From NCBI RefSeq assembly GCF_021404405.1, contig NZ_JABFTV010000001.1, positions 496,001 through 560,000 on the forward strand: DNA of 64,000 bases. Reading direction: 5' to 3'. Below, one piece after another: positions 8,542 to 18,161 of the stretch. Below the pieces are notes generated by a model, which was given only the letters and a program-made list of their open reading frames with translations, did no database searches and was not told where the DNA came from. Origin of the DNA: Billgrantia aerodenitrificans. Lineage in GTDB: Bacteria; Pseudomonadota; Gammaproteobacteria; Pseudomonadales; Halomonadaceae. Position numbers and translations under genes: made by a program. How positions within the stretch are numbered: position 1 is the first letter of the stretch; every line of letters starts with the position of its first letter.

Positions 8542-9426
8542 ATGATCACTGGCAGTATCGTCGCCCTGGCGACGCCGATGAAGGCCAATGGCGACATCGA
8601 CTGGGAGGCGTTGCGCCGCTTGGTGAACTTCCACCTGGAGAACGGTACCGATGGCATCGTGGCAGCCGGCACCACCGGTGAGCCCACCACCATGTCGTTC
8701 GCCGAGCACTTCGACGTGATTCGCGCCGTGGTGGAAGAGGTCGACGGTCGCATTCCGGTGATCGCCGGCACCGGGGCCAACGCCACTTCCGAGGCCGTCG
8801 AGCTGGCTCGCTATGCCAGCGAAGTGGGTGCCGATTACTGCCTCTCGGTATGCCCCTACTACAACAAGCCAACCCAGGAAGGGCTCTATCGCCACTTCAA
8901 GGCCGTGGCGGAGGGCAGCCGCCTGCCGGTGATTCTCTACAACGTGCCCGGCCGCACCTGTTCCGATCTCTACAACGAGACCGTGATGCGCCTGGCCGAG
9001 GTCGACAACATCATCGGCCTCAAGGATGCCACCGGTAACCTGGAGCGCGCCGAGGACCTCATTTCACGGCTCAAGGGCAGCGGTTTCATGCTCTACTCCG
9101 GCGACGACAGCACCGCCTGCGAGTTCATGCTGATGGGCGGCAACGGTGACATCTCGGTCACTGCCAACGTGGCGCCCAAGGCCATGCATGAGCTGTGCGT
9201 GGCGGCGGTGGCCGGCGATGCCGACCGTGCGCACCAGATCAACACACGACTGATGCCGCTGCATACCAACCTGGGCATCGAGTCCAATCCGATACCGGTC
9301 AAATGGGCGCTGCACCGCATGGGGCTGATCGACCAGGGCATTCGTTTGCCGCTCACCTGGCTGTCCGGCAAATACCATGCGACGGTGGACGAGGCCCTGC
9401 AACTGGCCGGCGTGATCGACGATTGA
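8542..9426 (+). CDS. dapA: 4-hydroxy-tetrahydrodipicolinate synthase
   Basis: Condenses pyruvate with aspartate semialdehyde in the lysine/diaminopimelate pathway. The 294 aa and motifs are standard: GTTGEPTTM near the N-terminus, [11 protein letters not shown], the catalytic Tyr in LYNVPGRT, and the Schiff-base Lys in IGLKDATGN. An AGAGG lies before the ATG. It heads the dapA-bamC-MBL run seen in pseudomonads and halomonads, with bamC starting 51 bp after its stop. Confidence 0.96.
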   Translation: MITGSIVALATPMKANGDIDWEALRRLVNFHLENGTDGIVAAGTTGEPTTMSFAEHFDVIRAVVEEVDGRIPVIAGTGANATSEAVELARYASEVGADYCLSVCPYYNKPTQEGLYRHFKAVAEGSRLPVILYNVPGRTCSDLYNETVMRLAEVDNIIGLKDATGNLERAEDLISRLKGSGFMLYSGDDSTACEFMLMGGNGDISVTANVAPKAMHELCVAAVAGDADRAHQINTRLMPLHTNLGIESNPIPVKWALHRMGLIDQGIRLPLTWLSGKYHATVDEALQLAGVIDD

Positions 9427-9476
9427 GGCGAGTGGGAAGCCCCGCCGCCCTGAGAACCTGACTGCAAGGTGACTGC

Positions 9477-10448
9477 ATGAATTCTGCGCTGAAATGGATG
9501 CCGCTGGTGGCCGTGGCCGCCCTGGCCACGGCCGGCTGCGCCCGCGAAGGCTTCTACGACGACCGCAACATCGACTACGTGAGCGCCCAGCGCAGCGCGC
9601 CTCTGGTATTGCCCGAAGGGCGTAACGAACAGCGCTATCGCGACGCCATGCCGGTGCCGCAAGCGCAGGGCAGCTTGCGCCCCAGCGACGATCGTTTCCG
9701 CGCCCCCAGCCCCACGCGCCTGGCTTCTGGCGGCGCGGTGGAGCGCGATTTCGTCGAGCGGCGTGAAATCGGTACCGACCAGTGGCTGGTGGTGGCGGCC
9801 GACCCGGGCATGGTGTGGCCGCAGCTGCAGGACTTCACCCGCGCTCGCGGGCTGCAGGTGCAGGCGAGCGACGATGCGCGCGGCGTACTGGAAACCGCCC
9901 AGGGCCGCCTGAGCGTACGTCAAGGGCTGCGCGCCGGTGACAGCGAAGTGCGCTGCGACCTGAACGGCCGTCCGGTGGCCGCCTGTCTGGATGCGCTGGA
10001 ACAGCACTTCAGTGCCCGTAGCGCTACTGCCAGCGCCGCCTCCCTGGCCGGCCAGCAGATCGCCAGCGAAGACCGCCTGAGACTGGAGCAGCTTTCCAGC
10101 GGCGAGTGGGTGGTGCGCATTCCGCTCGACGTCGACCGCGTCTGGGCTGAACTGAACCACCAGTTGCAAGCCGACTTTGCCGTCGAGGGGCGGCGCGAGC
10201 TGCTCGAGCAGAACCCGCAGCAGCACGACTTCCTGGTCAACTACATGACCGTCTCGGAGCGTGGTCGTGGCTTCCTGCAGATCGCCTTGAGTCCCGACGT
10301 GCGCCAGATGCCCCAGGAGATCCGCCTTGTGCTCGAGGCCGAAGGTCCCGAACGCACCACCCTGCGGGCCGTCAACGAGAGCGAGCGACGCTTCAACGAA
10401 GAGGACGCCCGTGAGCTGCTCGAGCGGGTGTCGGGCCTGCTGCGCTGA
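9477..10448 (+). CDS. bamC: outer membrane assembly lipoprotein BamC
   Basis: A lipoprotein of the BAM complex, which inserts beta-barrel proteins into the outer membrane. The N-terminal lipoprotein signal ends in LATAGC, giving a lipidated C21. An extended, poorly conserved segment (about 22-90) is followed by two helix-grip domains (about 95-210 and 220-323; DQWLVVAADPGMVWPQL, then WVVRIPLDVDRVWAEL). The call rests mainly on architecture and the position after dapA, since BamC diverges rapidly. The stop overlaps the next start by one base (TGATG). Confidence 0.85.
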   Translation: MNSALKWMPLVAVAALATAGCAREGFYDDRNIDYVSAQRSAPLVLPEGRNEQRYRDAMPVPQAQGSLRPSDDRFRAPSPTRLASGGAVERDFVERREIGTDQWLVVAADPGMVWPQLQDFTRARGLQVQASDDARGVLETAQGRLSVRQGLRAGDSEVRCDLNGRPVAACLDALEQHFSARSATASAASLAGQQIASEDRLRLEQLSSGEWVVRIPLDVDRVWAELNHQLQADFAVEGRRELLEQNPQQHDFLVNYMTVSERGRGFLQIALSPDVRQMPQEIRLVLEAEGPERTTLRAVNESERRFNEEDARELLERVSGLLR

Positions 10449-11254
10449 TGCCGAAAGGCAAGGGCGATACGCCGTTGTCGAGCGCTGGCAAGCTCAGCTT
10501 TGCCTCGCTCGGCAGCGGCAGCAAGGGCAACGCGACCCTGGTCAGCGACGGCGAGACCTCGGTGCTGGTGGATTGCGGTTTCGGCCTGCGCGAGACCGAG
10601 CGCCGGCTGGCACGTCTTGGTGTGCATCCGCGCCAGCTCGATGCGGTGCTGGTCACTCATGAGCACGGCGACCACCTGCGCGGCGTAGGGCCGCTGGCAC
10701 GCCGCCATGGGGTGCCGGTCTACCTCACGCCGGGTACCTGGCTCTCCGGGCGTCTCGGCGAGGTGCCCCAGCGCCACTGGATCACGCCGCAGGCGCGCTT
10801 TGCCGTGAAGAGCCTGGTGATCGACCCGATCACGGTGCCCCACGACGCCCGTGAGCCGGTGCAGTTTCGCTTCGAATCCCGTGGCTGCCATCTGGGTGTA
10901 TTGACCGATCTGGGCCATCCCAGCGAGCACGTCATCGAGGCATTCCGTGGTTGCGATGCCCTCATTCTCGAGTGCAACCACGATCGCCACATGCTCGAGA
11001 TCGGCCCTTATCCGCCGCAGCTCAAGCGGCGCGTGGGCGGCAACTGGGGGCATCTGGCCAACATCCAGGCCGCGGCGCTGCTGCAGCATTTGGGGCTCGA
11101 TCGCCTGCAGCGCATCGTCTGCTCGCATCTGTCCGAACACAACAACCGCCCCGAGCTGGCTCTCGAGGCACTCACGCCGCTGCTCGACGGCGACGCATCA
11201 CGCCTGACGATTGCCGCCCAGGACAGCGGGCTGCAGTGGCAGGCGATCCGCTGA
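10448..11254 (+). CDS. metallo-beta-lactamase fold hydrolase (YycJ/WalJ-like)
   Basis: The dinuclear-metal signature is present (LVTHEHGDHLRGV, HxHxDH), followed by LTDLGHPSEHV and CSHLSEHNNRP for further ligands. The start SLGSGSKGNATLV is typical of the YycJ-type exonuclease-like branch of MBL proteins. The substrate is not known; nucleic-acid processing is plausible from the branch. It starts one base inside the bamC stop and is followed 43 bp later by purC. Confidence 0.8.
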   Translation: MPKGKGDTPLSSAGKLSFASLGSGSKGNATLVSDGETSVLVDCGFGLRETERRLARLGVHPRQLDAVLVTHEHGDHLRGVGPLARRHGVPVYLTPGTWLSGRLGEVPQRHWITPQARFAVKSLVIDPITVPHDAREPVQFRFESRGCHLGVLTDLGHPSEHVIEAFRGCDALILECNHDRHMLEIGPYPPQLKRRVGGNWGHLANIQAAALLQHLGLDRLQRIVCSHLSEHNNRPELALEALTPLLDGDASRLTIAAQDSGLQWQAIR

Positions 11255-11297
11255 ATTGCCACGCTAAGGTCATTGCCTTCACCTTCTGGAGACCCCC

Positions 11298-12011
11298 ATG
11301 GAAAAGCGTCAAGAACTCTACGCCGGCAAGGCCAAATCGGTGTACGCCACCGACGACCCCGATCTGCTCGTCTTGCATTTCCGTGACGACACCAGCGCCT
11401 TCGACGGCGAGCGCATGGAGTCGCTGGCACGCAAGGGCATGGTCAACAACCGCTTCAACGCCTTCATCATGGAGAAGCTGGCCGCGGCGGGCATTCCCAC
11501 CCACTTCAAGAAGCGTCTCTCCGACACCGAGAGCCTGGTCAAGAAGCTCGAGATGATTCCGGTGGAGTGCGTGGTGCGCAACATCGCCGCCGGCGGCCTG
11601 GTCAAGCGCCTCGGCGTGGAAGAGGGGCGCGAACTCACGCCGCCCACCTTCGAGCTGTTCCTCAAGAACGACGCGCTGCACGACCCGATGATCAACGAGT
11701 CGCTGGCCGAGACCTTCGGCTGGGCCACGCCCGCACAGCTCGCCGAGATGAAGTCGCTGACCTTCAAGGTCAACGAGGTGCTCAAGCAGCTGTTCGCCGA
11801 CGGCGGCCTGCTGCTGGTGGACTACAAGCTGGAGTTCGGGCTGTTCAAGGGCCAGATCGTGCTGGGCGACGAGTTCTCGCCGGACGGCTGCCGCCTGTGG
11901 GACGCCGAGACCCGCAACAAGATGGACAAGGACCGTTTCCGTCAGGGCCTCGGCGGTGTGATCGAGGCCTACGAAGAGGTGGGGCGTCGTATCGGCGTCG
12001 AGTTCGACTGA
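11298..12011 (+). CDS. purC: phosphoribosylaminoimidazole-succinocarboxamide synthase
   Basis: SAICAR synthetase ligates aspartate to CAIR in purine synthesis. The 237-aa short bacterial form is present with [19 protein letters not shown] at the start, DDTSAFDG, the ATP/CAIR segment [18 protein letters not shown], and [12 protein letters not shown] near the end. GGAGA precedes the ATG. It is the last gene of the dapA-bamC-MBL-purC run. Confidence 0.96.
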   Translation: MEKRQELYAGKAKSVYATDDPDLLVLHFRDDTSAFDGERMESLARKGMVNNRFNAFIMEKLAAAGIPTHFKKRLSDTESLVKKLEMIPVECVVRNIAAGGLVKRLGVEEGRELTPPTFELFLKNDALHDPMINESLAETFGWATPAQLAEMKSLTFKVNEVLKQLFADGGLLLVDYKLEFGLFKGQIVLGDEFSPDGCRLWDAETRNKMDKDRFRQGLGGVIEAYEEVGRRIGVEFD

Positions 12012-12044
12012 GCCACTGCTGACGAGGGACTCCAGCATCGTGAC

Positions 12045-12072
12045 AGGAAGGCGGCCCAAGGGCCGCCTTCCT
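12045..12072 (+). terminator. hairpin after purC
   Basis: Near-perfect palindrome: AGGAAGGCGGCCC (12045-12057) and GGGCCGCCTTCCT (12060-12072), with 2 nt between the arms. No T-run follows, so efficiency is uncertain, but the position after the purC stop fits a terminator. Confidence 0.6.
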
Positions 12073-12260
12073 GCGTTCGAAAGCCGTGTGTGTGCACTGG
12101 CGACGGCTCCTTATCCTTTAGTTGCAATTCAGACTCTCGGGTAAAAGTGCCGATGATGGGGCCAAACTCCATCCCGCCGAGCAAGGCCGATCGGCGAGCG
12201 ACTCCATAGACTTCTCTCCAGATGGCAACCGATTCCGACACGGCCATCGCGGAGGAGTGA
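12073..12260 (+). promoter_or_regulatory. upstream region of the furoate operon
   Basis: This 188-bp gap lies between the purC hairpin and hmfA. A TTGCAA (12122-12127) with TAAAAG 14 bp downstream is a weak promoter candidate at short spacing. GGAGGAG directly precedes the hmfA ATG and is a strong ribosome binding site. No clear AraC-type direct repeat could be fixed by eye. Confidence 0.3.
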
Positions 12261-15251
12261 ATGAACGCTTTCGAGCCAGCCTTGCGGGAGGGGCAGTCGG
12301 GCCAAATTGGCCGCCGGCAGCCGCGCATCGAGGACGATGCCCTGCTGCAGGGGCGTGGTCGCTATGCCGACGACCTGGCGGTGGCGCCAGGCACCCTGCA
12401 TGCCGCCGTGCTGCGTTCACCCCATGCCCATGCCCGGCTGGTCGGCCTGGACGCCTCGCCGGCGCTGGCCATGCCTGGCGTGCATGCCGTCCTGACCGGC
12501 GAGGACGTCAAGCGCTGGGCGCGGCCCTTTCCGGTCGGCGTGCGCCAGCCCATGGAGCACTGGTGTCTGGCCGTCGACAAGGTGCGCTACGTCGGCGAAC
12601 CGCTCGCCGTGGTGATGGCCGAGAGTCGCTACCTCGCCGAGGACGCCCTCGACGCCATCCGCGTCGACTACCAGACGCTGCCCGTCGCGGTGGATACCGA
12701 GGCGGCCATCGCAGCCGACGCCCCGCTGCTCCATGAGGCAGTCGGCAGCAATGTGGTCAGCGAGCGCCACTTTCGCTATGGCGACCCCGAGCAGGCCTTC
12801 GCCGAGGCCGAGCATCGCGTCGCGCTCAAGGTGCGCGTGCCGCGCAGCTCCTGTACGCCGATGGAGTGCTACGTGGTGCTCGCCGAGTATGACCCAGCCA
12901 GTGCCAGCTATGATGTACTCGCCAACTTCCAGGGCCCCTATGCGCTGCATACGGTGATGGCTCGTGCCCTCAAGGTACCCGGCAACCGCTTTCGGCTGCG
13001 TACCCCGCCGGACTCCGGTGGCAGCTTCGGCATCAAGCAGGGGGTCTTTCCCTATGTGGTGATGATGGGGTTGGCCGCCCGCAAGGCCGGCGCTCCGGTG
13101 AAATGGGTGGAGGATCGCCTCGAGCACCTTCAGGGGGCTTCCTCGGCTACCAATCGGATGACCGAGATAGAGGCTGCAGTGACCCGCGATGGGCGTGTCA
13201 CCGCCCTGTACTGGGATCAGGTCGACGACTGCGGCGCTTACCTGCGTGCGCCGGAACCGGCCACTTTCTACCGCATGCACGGCAACCTGACCGGTGCCTA
13301 TGCGATCCGGCATCTTGTCGTGCGCAACCGCGTCGCGCTGACCAACAAGACGCCCACTGGACTCAACCGCGGCTTCGGCGGGCCTCAAATCTATTTCGCC
13401 CTCGAGCGGTTGATGCAGCGCATCGCCGTGGAACTCGACCTCGATCCTCTCGAGGTGATCCGTCGCAACCTGGTGCCGTCCGGCAGCTTTCCCTATCGGG
13501 CCGCTGCCGGAGCATTGCTCGACTCTGGTGACTATCCCGCCGCTGTGGAACAGGGCATTCACGAAGGTGGGTTGGAGGAACTGCTGGCGCATCGTGAGAC
13601 AGCCCGCCGCGAGGGACGGCTCTACGGCATCGGCTACACCGTGGCGGTGGAACCCTCGATCTCCAACATGGGCTATATCACCACCGCCATGACGCCCGAG
13701 GAGCGGCGTAAGGCCGGCCCCAAGAACGGGGCGGTGAGCACCGCCACGATCAGCGTCGGTCCGCTAGGCGACGTCAGCGCTCATGTCTCGTCGACGCCGC
13801 AAGGGCAAGGGCATCGCACGGTGGTCGCCCAGGTGATCGCCGAGGTGCTCGGGGTGCCGCTTGAGTCGATCAGCGTCAATGTCGAGCTCGATACCGGTAA
13901 GGACGCCTGGTCGATCGCCTCGGGCAACTACTCCAGCCGCTTCTCAGGCGCCGTGGCCGGGGCGGTCTACCAGGCGGCGGTGAAGGTGCGCGATCGCCTG
14001 GCCGGTATCGCCGCCGCTCAGTGGCAGGTGGAGGCCAGTCGCATCCGCTTCGCCGAGGGGCAGGTGATAGTGAACGACAGTGAGCTGTCGATGCCCTTTG
14101 GCCGCCTGGCCGGCGCCACCCACTGGGCGCCGGGCACACTGCCCGAGGACGAGCCGGGCGGGTTGCGCGAGACGGCGTTCTGGTCGCCGCCTCAGCTCGA
14201 GGCGCCGGACGATGACGATCGTATCAACAGCTCGCTCTGCTACGGCTTCATCTTCGACTACTGCGGGGTGGAGGTCGACCGCATCACCGGCCAGGTGAGA
14301 CTCGACCGCTATGTCACCCTGCATGATGCTGGCCGCCTGCTCAATCCCGATCTGGTCGATGGACAGGTGCGTGGGGCCTTCGCCCAGGGGCTCGGTGCGG
14401 CACTGATGGAGGAATTTACCTACGGCGACGATGGCAGCTTCCAGTCCGGCACCTTCGCCGACTATCTGGTACCGACCAGCGTCGAGGTGCCTGAACCACT
14501 GATCCTGCACAGGGAGACGCCGTCGCCGTTCACCCCGCTGGGTGCCAAGGGGGTGGGTGAGGGCAACAACATGAGCACCCCGGTGTGCATCGCCAATGCC
14601 GTGGCCGACGCCTTGGGCATCGCGGACATCGAGTTGCCGCTGACGCCGTCCAAGGTGCGCACGCTGATCGGCATCGAGGAACCTGCGCGGCCCCAGGGAG
14701 TGGGCGAGGATCAGACGGCTCCCGCAGCAGGTGGCGGCTCGCGGCTCACCGCCAGCGACTCGGTGACGCTGCCGGGCAGCCCCCAGGCGGTCTTCGACAC
14801 CCTGCTCGATCCCGAGACCCTGCAGGCGATCATCCCTGGCTGCCATGCCCTGGAGCTTACCGGCGAGAACGCCTACCGAGCCGATGTCACCGTCGGCGTG
14901 GGGATGATCCGCGCGCGCTTCGATGCGCAGGTGGCACTCTCCGACCTCGACCCCCCGCACGGTCTGCGGCTTTCCGGGGCCGGCACCAGTGCCATGGGCT
15001 CGGCGGAGGGCAGTGCGCAAATTCGGCTGACCGAGGTCGAGGGCGGCCAGACGCGACTCGACTACGACTACGACGCCGCCGTGGGCGGCAAGGTCGCCTC
15101 GGTGGGCGGGCGCATGCTGCAAAGCGCCTCGCGGATGATCATCGGCCAGATTTTTGCGCGCCTGGCCCAGCGCATGGGCGGCGCCGCACCACGGCTGTCA
15201 CTGTGGCAGCGCCTCAAGGGCCTGTTCGCCGGCCGGGGAGGTCGCTCATGA
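12261..15251 (+). CDS. hmfA: 2-furoyl-CoA dehydrogenase large (molybdopterin) subunit fused to a CoxG domain
   Basis: A xanthine-dehydrogenase-family Mo hydroxylase. Residues about 20-130 form the a/b hammerhead domain (GRGRYADDL), and about 150-810 the Mo-cofactor domains with RGFGGPQ at the Mo site and the catalytic-Glu segment GAKGVGEGNNM. From about 830 a CoxG/SRPBCC domain follows (VTLPGSPQAVFDTLLDPET, then IPGCHALE), normally a separate membrane-recruitment protein. Function comes from context: medium and small subunits, CoA ligase and a hydratase-fold hydrolase follow in the hmfABCDE order known from furoate degraders. The family alone would also allow another aromatic acyl-CoA or heterocycle as substrate. 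Confidence 0.75.
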   Translation: MNAFEPALREGQSGQIGRRQPRIEDDALLQGRGRYADDLAVAPGTLHAAVLRSPHAHARLVGLDASPALAMPGVHAVLTGEDVKRWARPFPVGVRQPMEHWCLAVDKVRYVGEPLAVVMAESRYLAEDALDAIRVDYQTLPVAVDTEAAIAADAPLLHEAVGSNVVSERHFRYGDPEQAFAEAEHRVALKVRVPRSSCTPMECYVVLAEYDPASASYDVLANFQGPYALHTVMARALKVPGNRFRLRTPPDSGGSFGIKQGVFPYVVMMGLAARKAGAPVKWVEDRLEHLQGASSATNRMTEIEAAVTRDGRVTALYWDQVDDCGAYLRAPEPATFYRMHGNLTGAYAIRHLVVRNRVALTNKTPTGLNRGFGGPQIYFALERLMQRIAVELDLDPLEVIRRNLVPSGSFPYRAAAGALLDSGDYPAAVEQGIHEGGLEELLAHRETARREGRLYGIGYTVAVEPSISNMGYITTAMTPEERRKAGPKNGAVSTATISVGPLGDVSAHVSSTPQGQGHRTVVAQVIAEVLGVPLESISVNVELDTGKDAWSIASGNYSSRFSGAVAGAVYQAAVKVRDRLAGIAAAQWQVEASRIRFAEGQVIVNDSELSMPFGRLAGATHWAPGTLPEDEPGGLRETAFWSPPQLEAPDDDDRINSSLCYGFIFDYCGVEVDRITGQVRLDRYVTLHDAGRLLNPDLVDGQVRGAFAQGLGAALMEEFTYGDDGSFQSGTFADYLVPTSVEVPEPLILHRETPSPFTPLGAKGVGEGNNMSTPVCIANAVADALGIADIELPLTPSKVRTLIGIEEPARPQGVGEDQTAPAAGGGSRLTASDSVTLPGSPQAVFDTLLDPETLQAIIPGCHALELTGENAYRADVTVGVGMIRARFDAQVALSDLDPPHGLRLSGAGTSAMGSAEGSAQIRLTEVEGGQTRLDYDYDAAVGGKVASVGGRMLQSASRMIIGQIFARLAQRMGGAAPRLSLWQRLKGLFAGRGGRS

Positions 15252-16093
15252 AACCTGCTGCATTCGATTACTGGCGGCCGAGCAGCCGTCGCGAGGCCTG
15301 TGAGTTGCTTCACGAACATGGAGATGAGGCGCGACTGATCGCGGGTGGGCAGTCGCTGATGGCGGTGCTCAACATGCGCCTGGCCCAGCCCAAGCACCTG
15401 CTCGATATCGCCGGTATAGAGGATCTGCACTACATCGAGCGGCGTGACGATCACCTGGCGGTGGGTGCCGGGGTGACCCAAGCCGAATTGCTGCAGTATC
15501 CCGGTCTCGCCGAGGCGGTCCCGTTGCTGGCCCTGGCGATGCCCTGGATTGGCCATTGGCAGACCCGTAACCGCGGCACGGTATGCGGTTCGATCGCGCA
15601 TGCCGATCCCAGCGCCGAGCTGCCGCTGTGTCTGGCCACCCTGGGAGGGCAGGTGGTACTCGAGAACCGCCGCGGCAAGTCGCGCCGGGTCATGGCGGAG
15701 GACTTCTTCCAGGGGGTACTGACTACCGACCGCCGTCAGGACGAGCTGATCACCGAAGTGCGCTTTCCCCTGGCGAGGCCGGGCGCGGAGTACCGATTCC
15801 GCGAAGTGGCCATGCGCCACGGTGACTTCGCCATTGTCGCGCTGGCGGCGGTGGTCGACAGCAACCGCGTCACCCTCGGCGTGGGTGGCGTCGCCGACCG
15901 CCCAGTGAGTCGCGAACTCGCCCGCCACGCTGACCCGAGCGAGGCCCTTAACGCCCTCGCCTGGTCCTTGGGCGCCGAGGATGATGCCCATGCCACGGCG
16001 GCCTATCGCCGCCAGTTGATCCGCGAGCTCGGCCGGGAGTTGATCGCCGGCGGGCCAAGAGACGAGGAGAACGCCCATGCACGCCAGGGCTGA
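15248..16093 (+). CDS. hmfB: 2-furoyl-CoA dehydrogenase FAD-binding subunit
   Basis: Medium subunit of the Mo hydroxylase, which passes electrons from the iron-sulfur subunit to the quinone or other acceptor through FAD. The CoxM/CutM-type FAD loops are visible: LIAGGQSLMAVLNMRLAQP near residue 33 and NRGTVCGSIAHADPSAELP near residue 105. It is 281 aa. The ATG overlaps the hmfA stop (ATGA). The second loop reads VCGS where TIGG is common; this may be a subfamily feature. Confidence 0.78.
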   Translation: MKPAAFDYWRPSSRREACELLHEHGDEARLIAGGQSLMAVLNMRLAQPKHLLDIAGIEDLHYIERRDDHLAVGAGVTQAELLQYPGLAEAVPLLALAMPWIGHWQTRNRGTVCGSIAHADPSAELPLCLATLGGQVVLENRRGKSRRVMAEDFFQGVLTTDRRQDELITEVRFPLARPGAEYRFREVAMRHGDFAIVALAAVVDSNRVTLGVGGVADRPVSRELARHADPSEALNALAWSLGAEDDAHATAAYRRQLIRELGRELIAGGPRDEENAHARQG

Positions 16094-16604
16094 CCAGCGC
16101 ATTCGCGTGACCCTGACCCTCAATGGTCGCGAGCGCAGCGGCTACGCCGAGCCCCGCACCCAGCTGTGTGACTTCCTGCGCCACGAGCTGGGGGCCACCG
16201 GCACGCACGTGGGCTGTGAGCATGGCGTGTGCGGTGCCTGCACGGTGCGCGTCGACGGTCGTGCCAGCCGCAGCTGCCTGATGCTCGCGGTACAGGCCGA
16301 GGGTCGGCGGCTCGACACCGTCGAGTCGCTGGCAGAAGAGGAGGGCCTTTCCGATCTGCAACAGGCTTTCCGGCGTCATCACGCCCTGCAGTGCGGCTTC
16401 TGCACCGCAGGCATTCTGATGTCCTGCGAGGAGTTCCTGGACCGTGTGGCCGACCCCAGCGAGGCCCAGGTGCGCGACATGTTGTCGGGTCATCTGTGCC
16501 GTTGCACCGGCTATACCGGCATGGTCCAGGCGGTACTCGACGTGGCCCGGACGCGCCGCGAGGCGACCGTGCCTGACAGTCAACAGGAGAACAACGATGT
16601 TTGA
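16077..16604 (+). CDS. hmfC: 2-furoyl-CoA dehydrogenase 2Fe-2S subunit
   Basis: Small subunit with two [2Fe-2S] clusters. The plant-type ferredoxin domain carries GCEHGVCGACTV and the later Cys in RSCLML. The C-terminal four-helix domain carries QCGFCTAGIL and HLCRCTGYTG. At 175 aa it matches CoxS/CutS-type subunits. It overlaps hmfB by 17 nt and the CoA ligase gene by 8 nt, so the subunits and ligase are translated as one unit. Confidence 0.82.
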   Translation: MHARADQRIRVTLTLNGRERSGYAEPRTQLCDFLRHELGATGTHVGCEHGVCGACTVRVDGRASRSCLMLAVQAEGRRLDTVESLAEEEGLSDLQQAFRRHHALQCGFCTAGILMSCEEFLDRVADPSEAQVRDMLSGHLCRCTGYTGMVQAVLDVARTRREATVPDSQQENNDV

Positions 16605-18126
16605 TCTTGGTCGCAGTTTTCTTGCCTCGGTGGAGCGTCGCCCCCGGGCGATTGCCATTTCCGATGGCGAGCTACGCAAGACCTATGCCGAATGGTTCGC
16701 CGATATCCAGAGCGTGGCCAGGAGCCTCGAAGCGATGGGCCTGGCCAAGGGGGACCGTCTGCTGGTGGTGATGCAGAACCGCTGGCAGATGGCGACCCTG
16801 CACTGGGCCTGCCAATTCGCCGGGATCGTGGTCACCCCCCTCAACTGGCGATCCACGGCCCGGGATCTGAGTTACTGCATCGAGGATGCCGAGGTCAAGG
16901 CGCTCGCCTATGACACTTCGGTGACCGAAGCGGTGAACGGCTGTCCCGAGGCACAGCGGCTACCACGCATCACTGCCGGAGGGGTCGAGGACATCGGTGC
17001 CCATGACTTCGACGCCCTGCTCGGTGTGGACGGTGAGCTGGTATTGCGTGCCGACGCCGAGGATGTCTCGTTGATGCTCTACACCTCGGGTACCAGCGGC
17101 AAGCCCAAGGGTGTGCCACGCCTGCATCGCGCCGAGCGTGCCGCAGCGCTGGCCCATGTGGCACAGAACCTCTATCGCCACGACGAGTGCACCCTCGGCG
17201 TGATGCCGCTCTATCACACCATGGGCGTGCGCTCGCTGCTGTCGATGGCGCTGATCGACGGCCACTTCGTCTGCGTGCCGAAGTTCGATCCCGCGGCGAC
17301 GCTGGACGCCATTGAGCGTGAGGGCGTCACCAACCTCTACCTGGTGCCGACCCTCTACCACATGCTCATCGAGCACCCCGAGTTCTCACCGCCGCGGGTA
17401 GCCGGCGTCGACAAGCTGGGCTTCGCCGGCGCGCCGATGAGTGCGGGGCTGATGGCACGGGTTCAGGAGGCCTTCCAGCCCAGCCTGTTCGTCAACCACT
17501 ACGGCAGCTCCGAGATCTATACCTTCACCATCGACCAACGGGCCAGTGACAAGCCGGGCTCATCGGGTCGGCCTGCGCTCAACCAACGCATCCGGGTGGT
17601 CAGGGTGGGCGCCGAGTCGCCGGACGAGATCCTGGGCGTGGGGGAAGAGGGCGAGATCATCGCCGACATGGCCGGCGACGAGGCCTTCCAGGGCTACTGG
17701 CACCGCCCCGATGCCGACCGCAAGGCGCTCAAGGAGGGCTGGTACTTCACCAGCGATACCGGCTACTTCGACGCCGACGGCGACCTGTTCGTCACCGGCC
17801 GTGTCGACGACCTGATCATCACCGGTGGCGAGAACGTCAGCCCGGTGGAGATCGAGAATGTGCTCTCGGTGCACCCCCAGGTGGAAGAGGTCGTGGTGGT
17901 GGGGCTGGCCGATGAGCAGTGGGGCGAGGTGGTCACCGCCTTCGTCAAGGCCCGACAGGCCCTCGACGAGGGCGCACTCGATCGGCACTGCGTCGATTCT
18001 GGCCTGGCCCGCTTCAAGCGCCCGCGGCGCTACGTCTTCGTCGACGAGATTCCCAAGTCCCCCGTGGGCAAGATCCTGCGCCGCGTGCTGCGCGAACAGG
18101 GAAGCCCCAGCACACGACCTCACTGA
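16597..18126 (+). CDS. hmfD: 2-furoate--CoA ligase (AMP-binding family)
   Basis: An ANL-family acyl-CoA synthetase that activates the acid with ATP and CoA. The A3 loop LYTSGTSGKPKGVPR, the A5 region HYGSSEIY, the A8 hinge SDTGYFDADGDLFVTGRVDD and the catalytic Lys in PKSPVGKILRR are all present. The ATG at 16597 (509 aa) is used because the upstream in-frame extension is hmfC in another frame. Substrate assignment comes from the operon. A benzoate-like aromatic acid remains possible, given the BenE-type importer downstream. Confidence 0.75.
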   Translation: MFDLGRSFLASVERRPRAIAISDGELRKTYAEWFADIQSVARSLEAMGLAKGDRLLVVMQNRWQMATLHWACQFAGIVVTPLNWRSTARDLSYCIEDAEVKALAYDTSVTEAVNGCPEAQRLPRITAGGVEDIGAHDFDALLGVDGELVLRADAEDVSLMLYTSGTSGKPKGVPRLHRAERAAALAHVAQNLYRHDECTLGVMPLYHTMGVRSLLSMALIDGHFVCVPKFDPAATLDAIEREGVTNLYLVPTLYHMLIEHPEFSPPRVAGVDKLGFAGAPMSAGLMARVQEAFQPSLFVNHYGSSEIYTFTIDQRASDKPGSSGRPALNQRIRVVRVGAESPDEILGVGEEGEIIADMAGDEAFQGYWHRPDADRKALKEGWYFTSDTGYFDADGDLFVTGRVDDLIITGGENVSPVEIENVLSVHPQVEEVVVVGLADEQWGEVVTAFVKARQALDEGALDRHCVDSGLARFKRPRRYVFVDEIPKSPVGKILRRVLREQGSPSTRPH

Positions 18127-18161
18127 CAACCGAACAACCGAACCGATAAAGGAACCATGAC

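Noticed and set aside
12261-16604. Aerobic carbon monoxide dehydrogenase (coxMSL)
   Set aside because: Gene order is large-medium-small, the Mo-site loop is RGFGGPQ rather than the form I or II CoxL motif, and a CoA ligase and crotonase follow.
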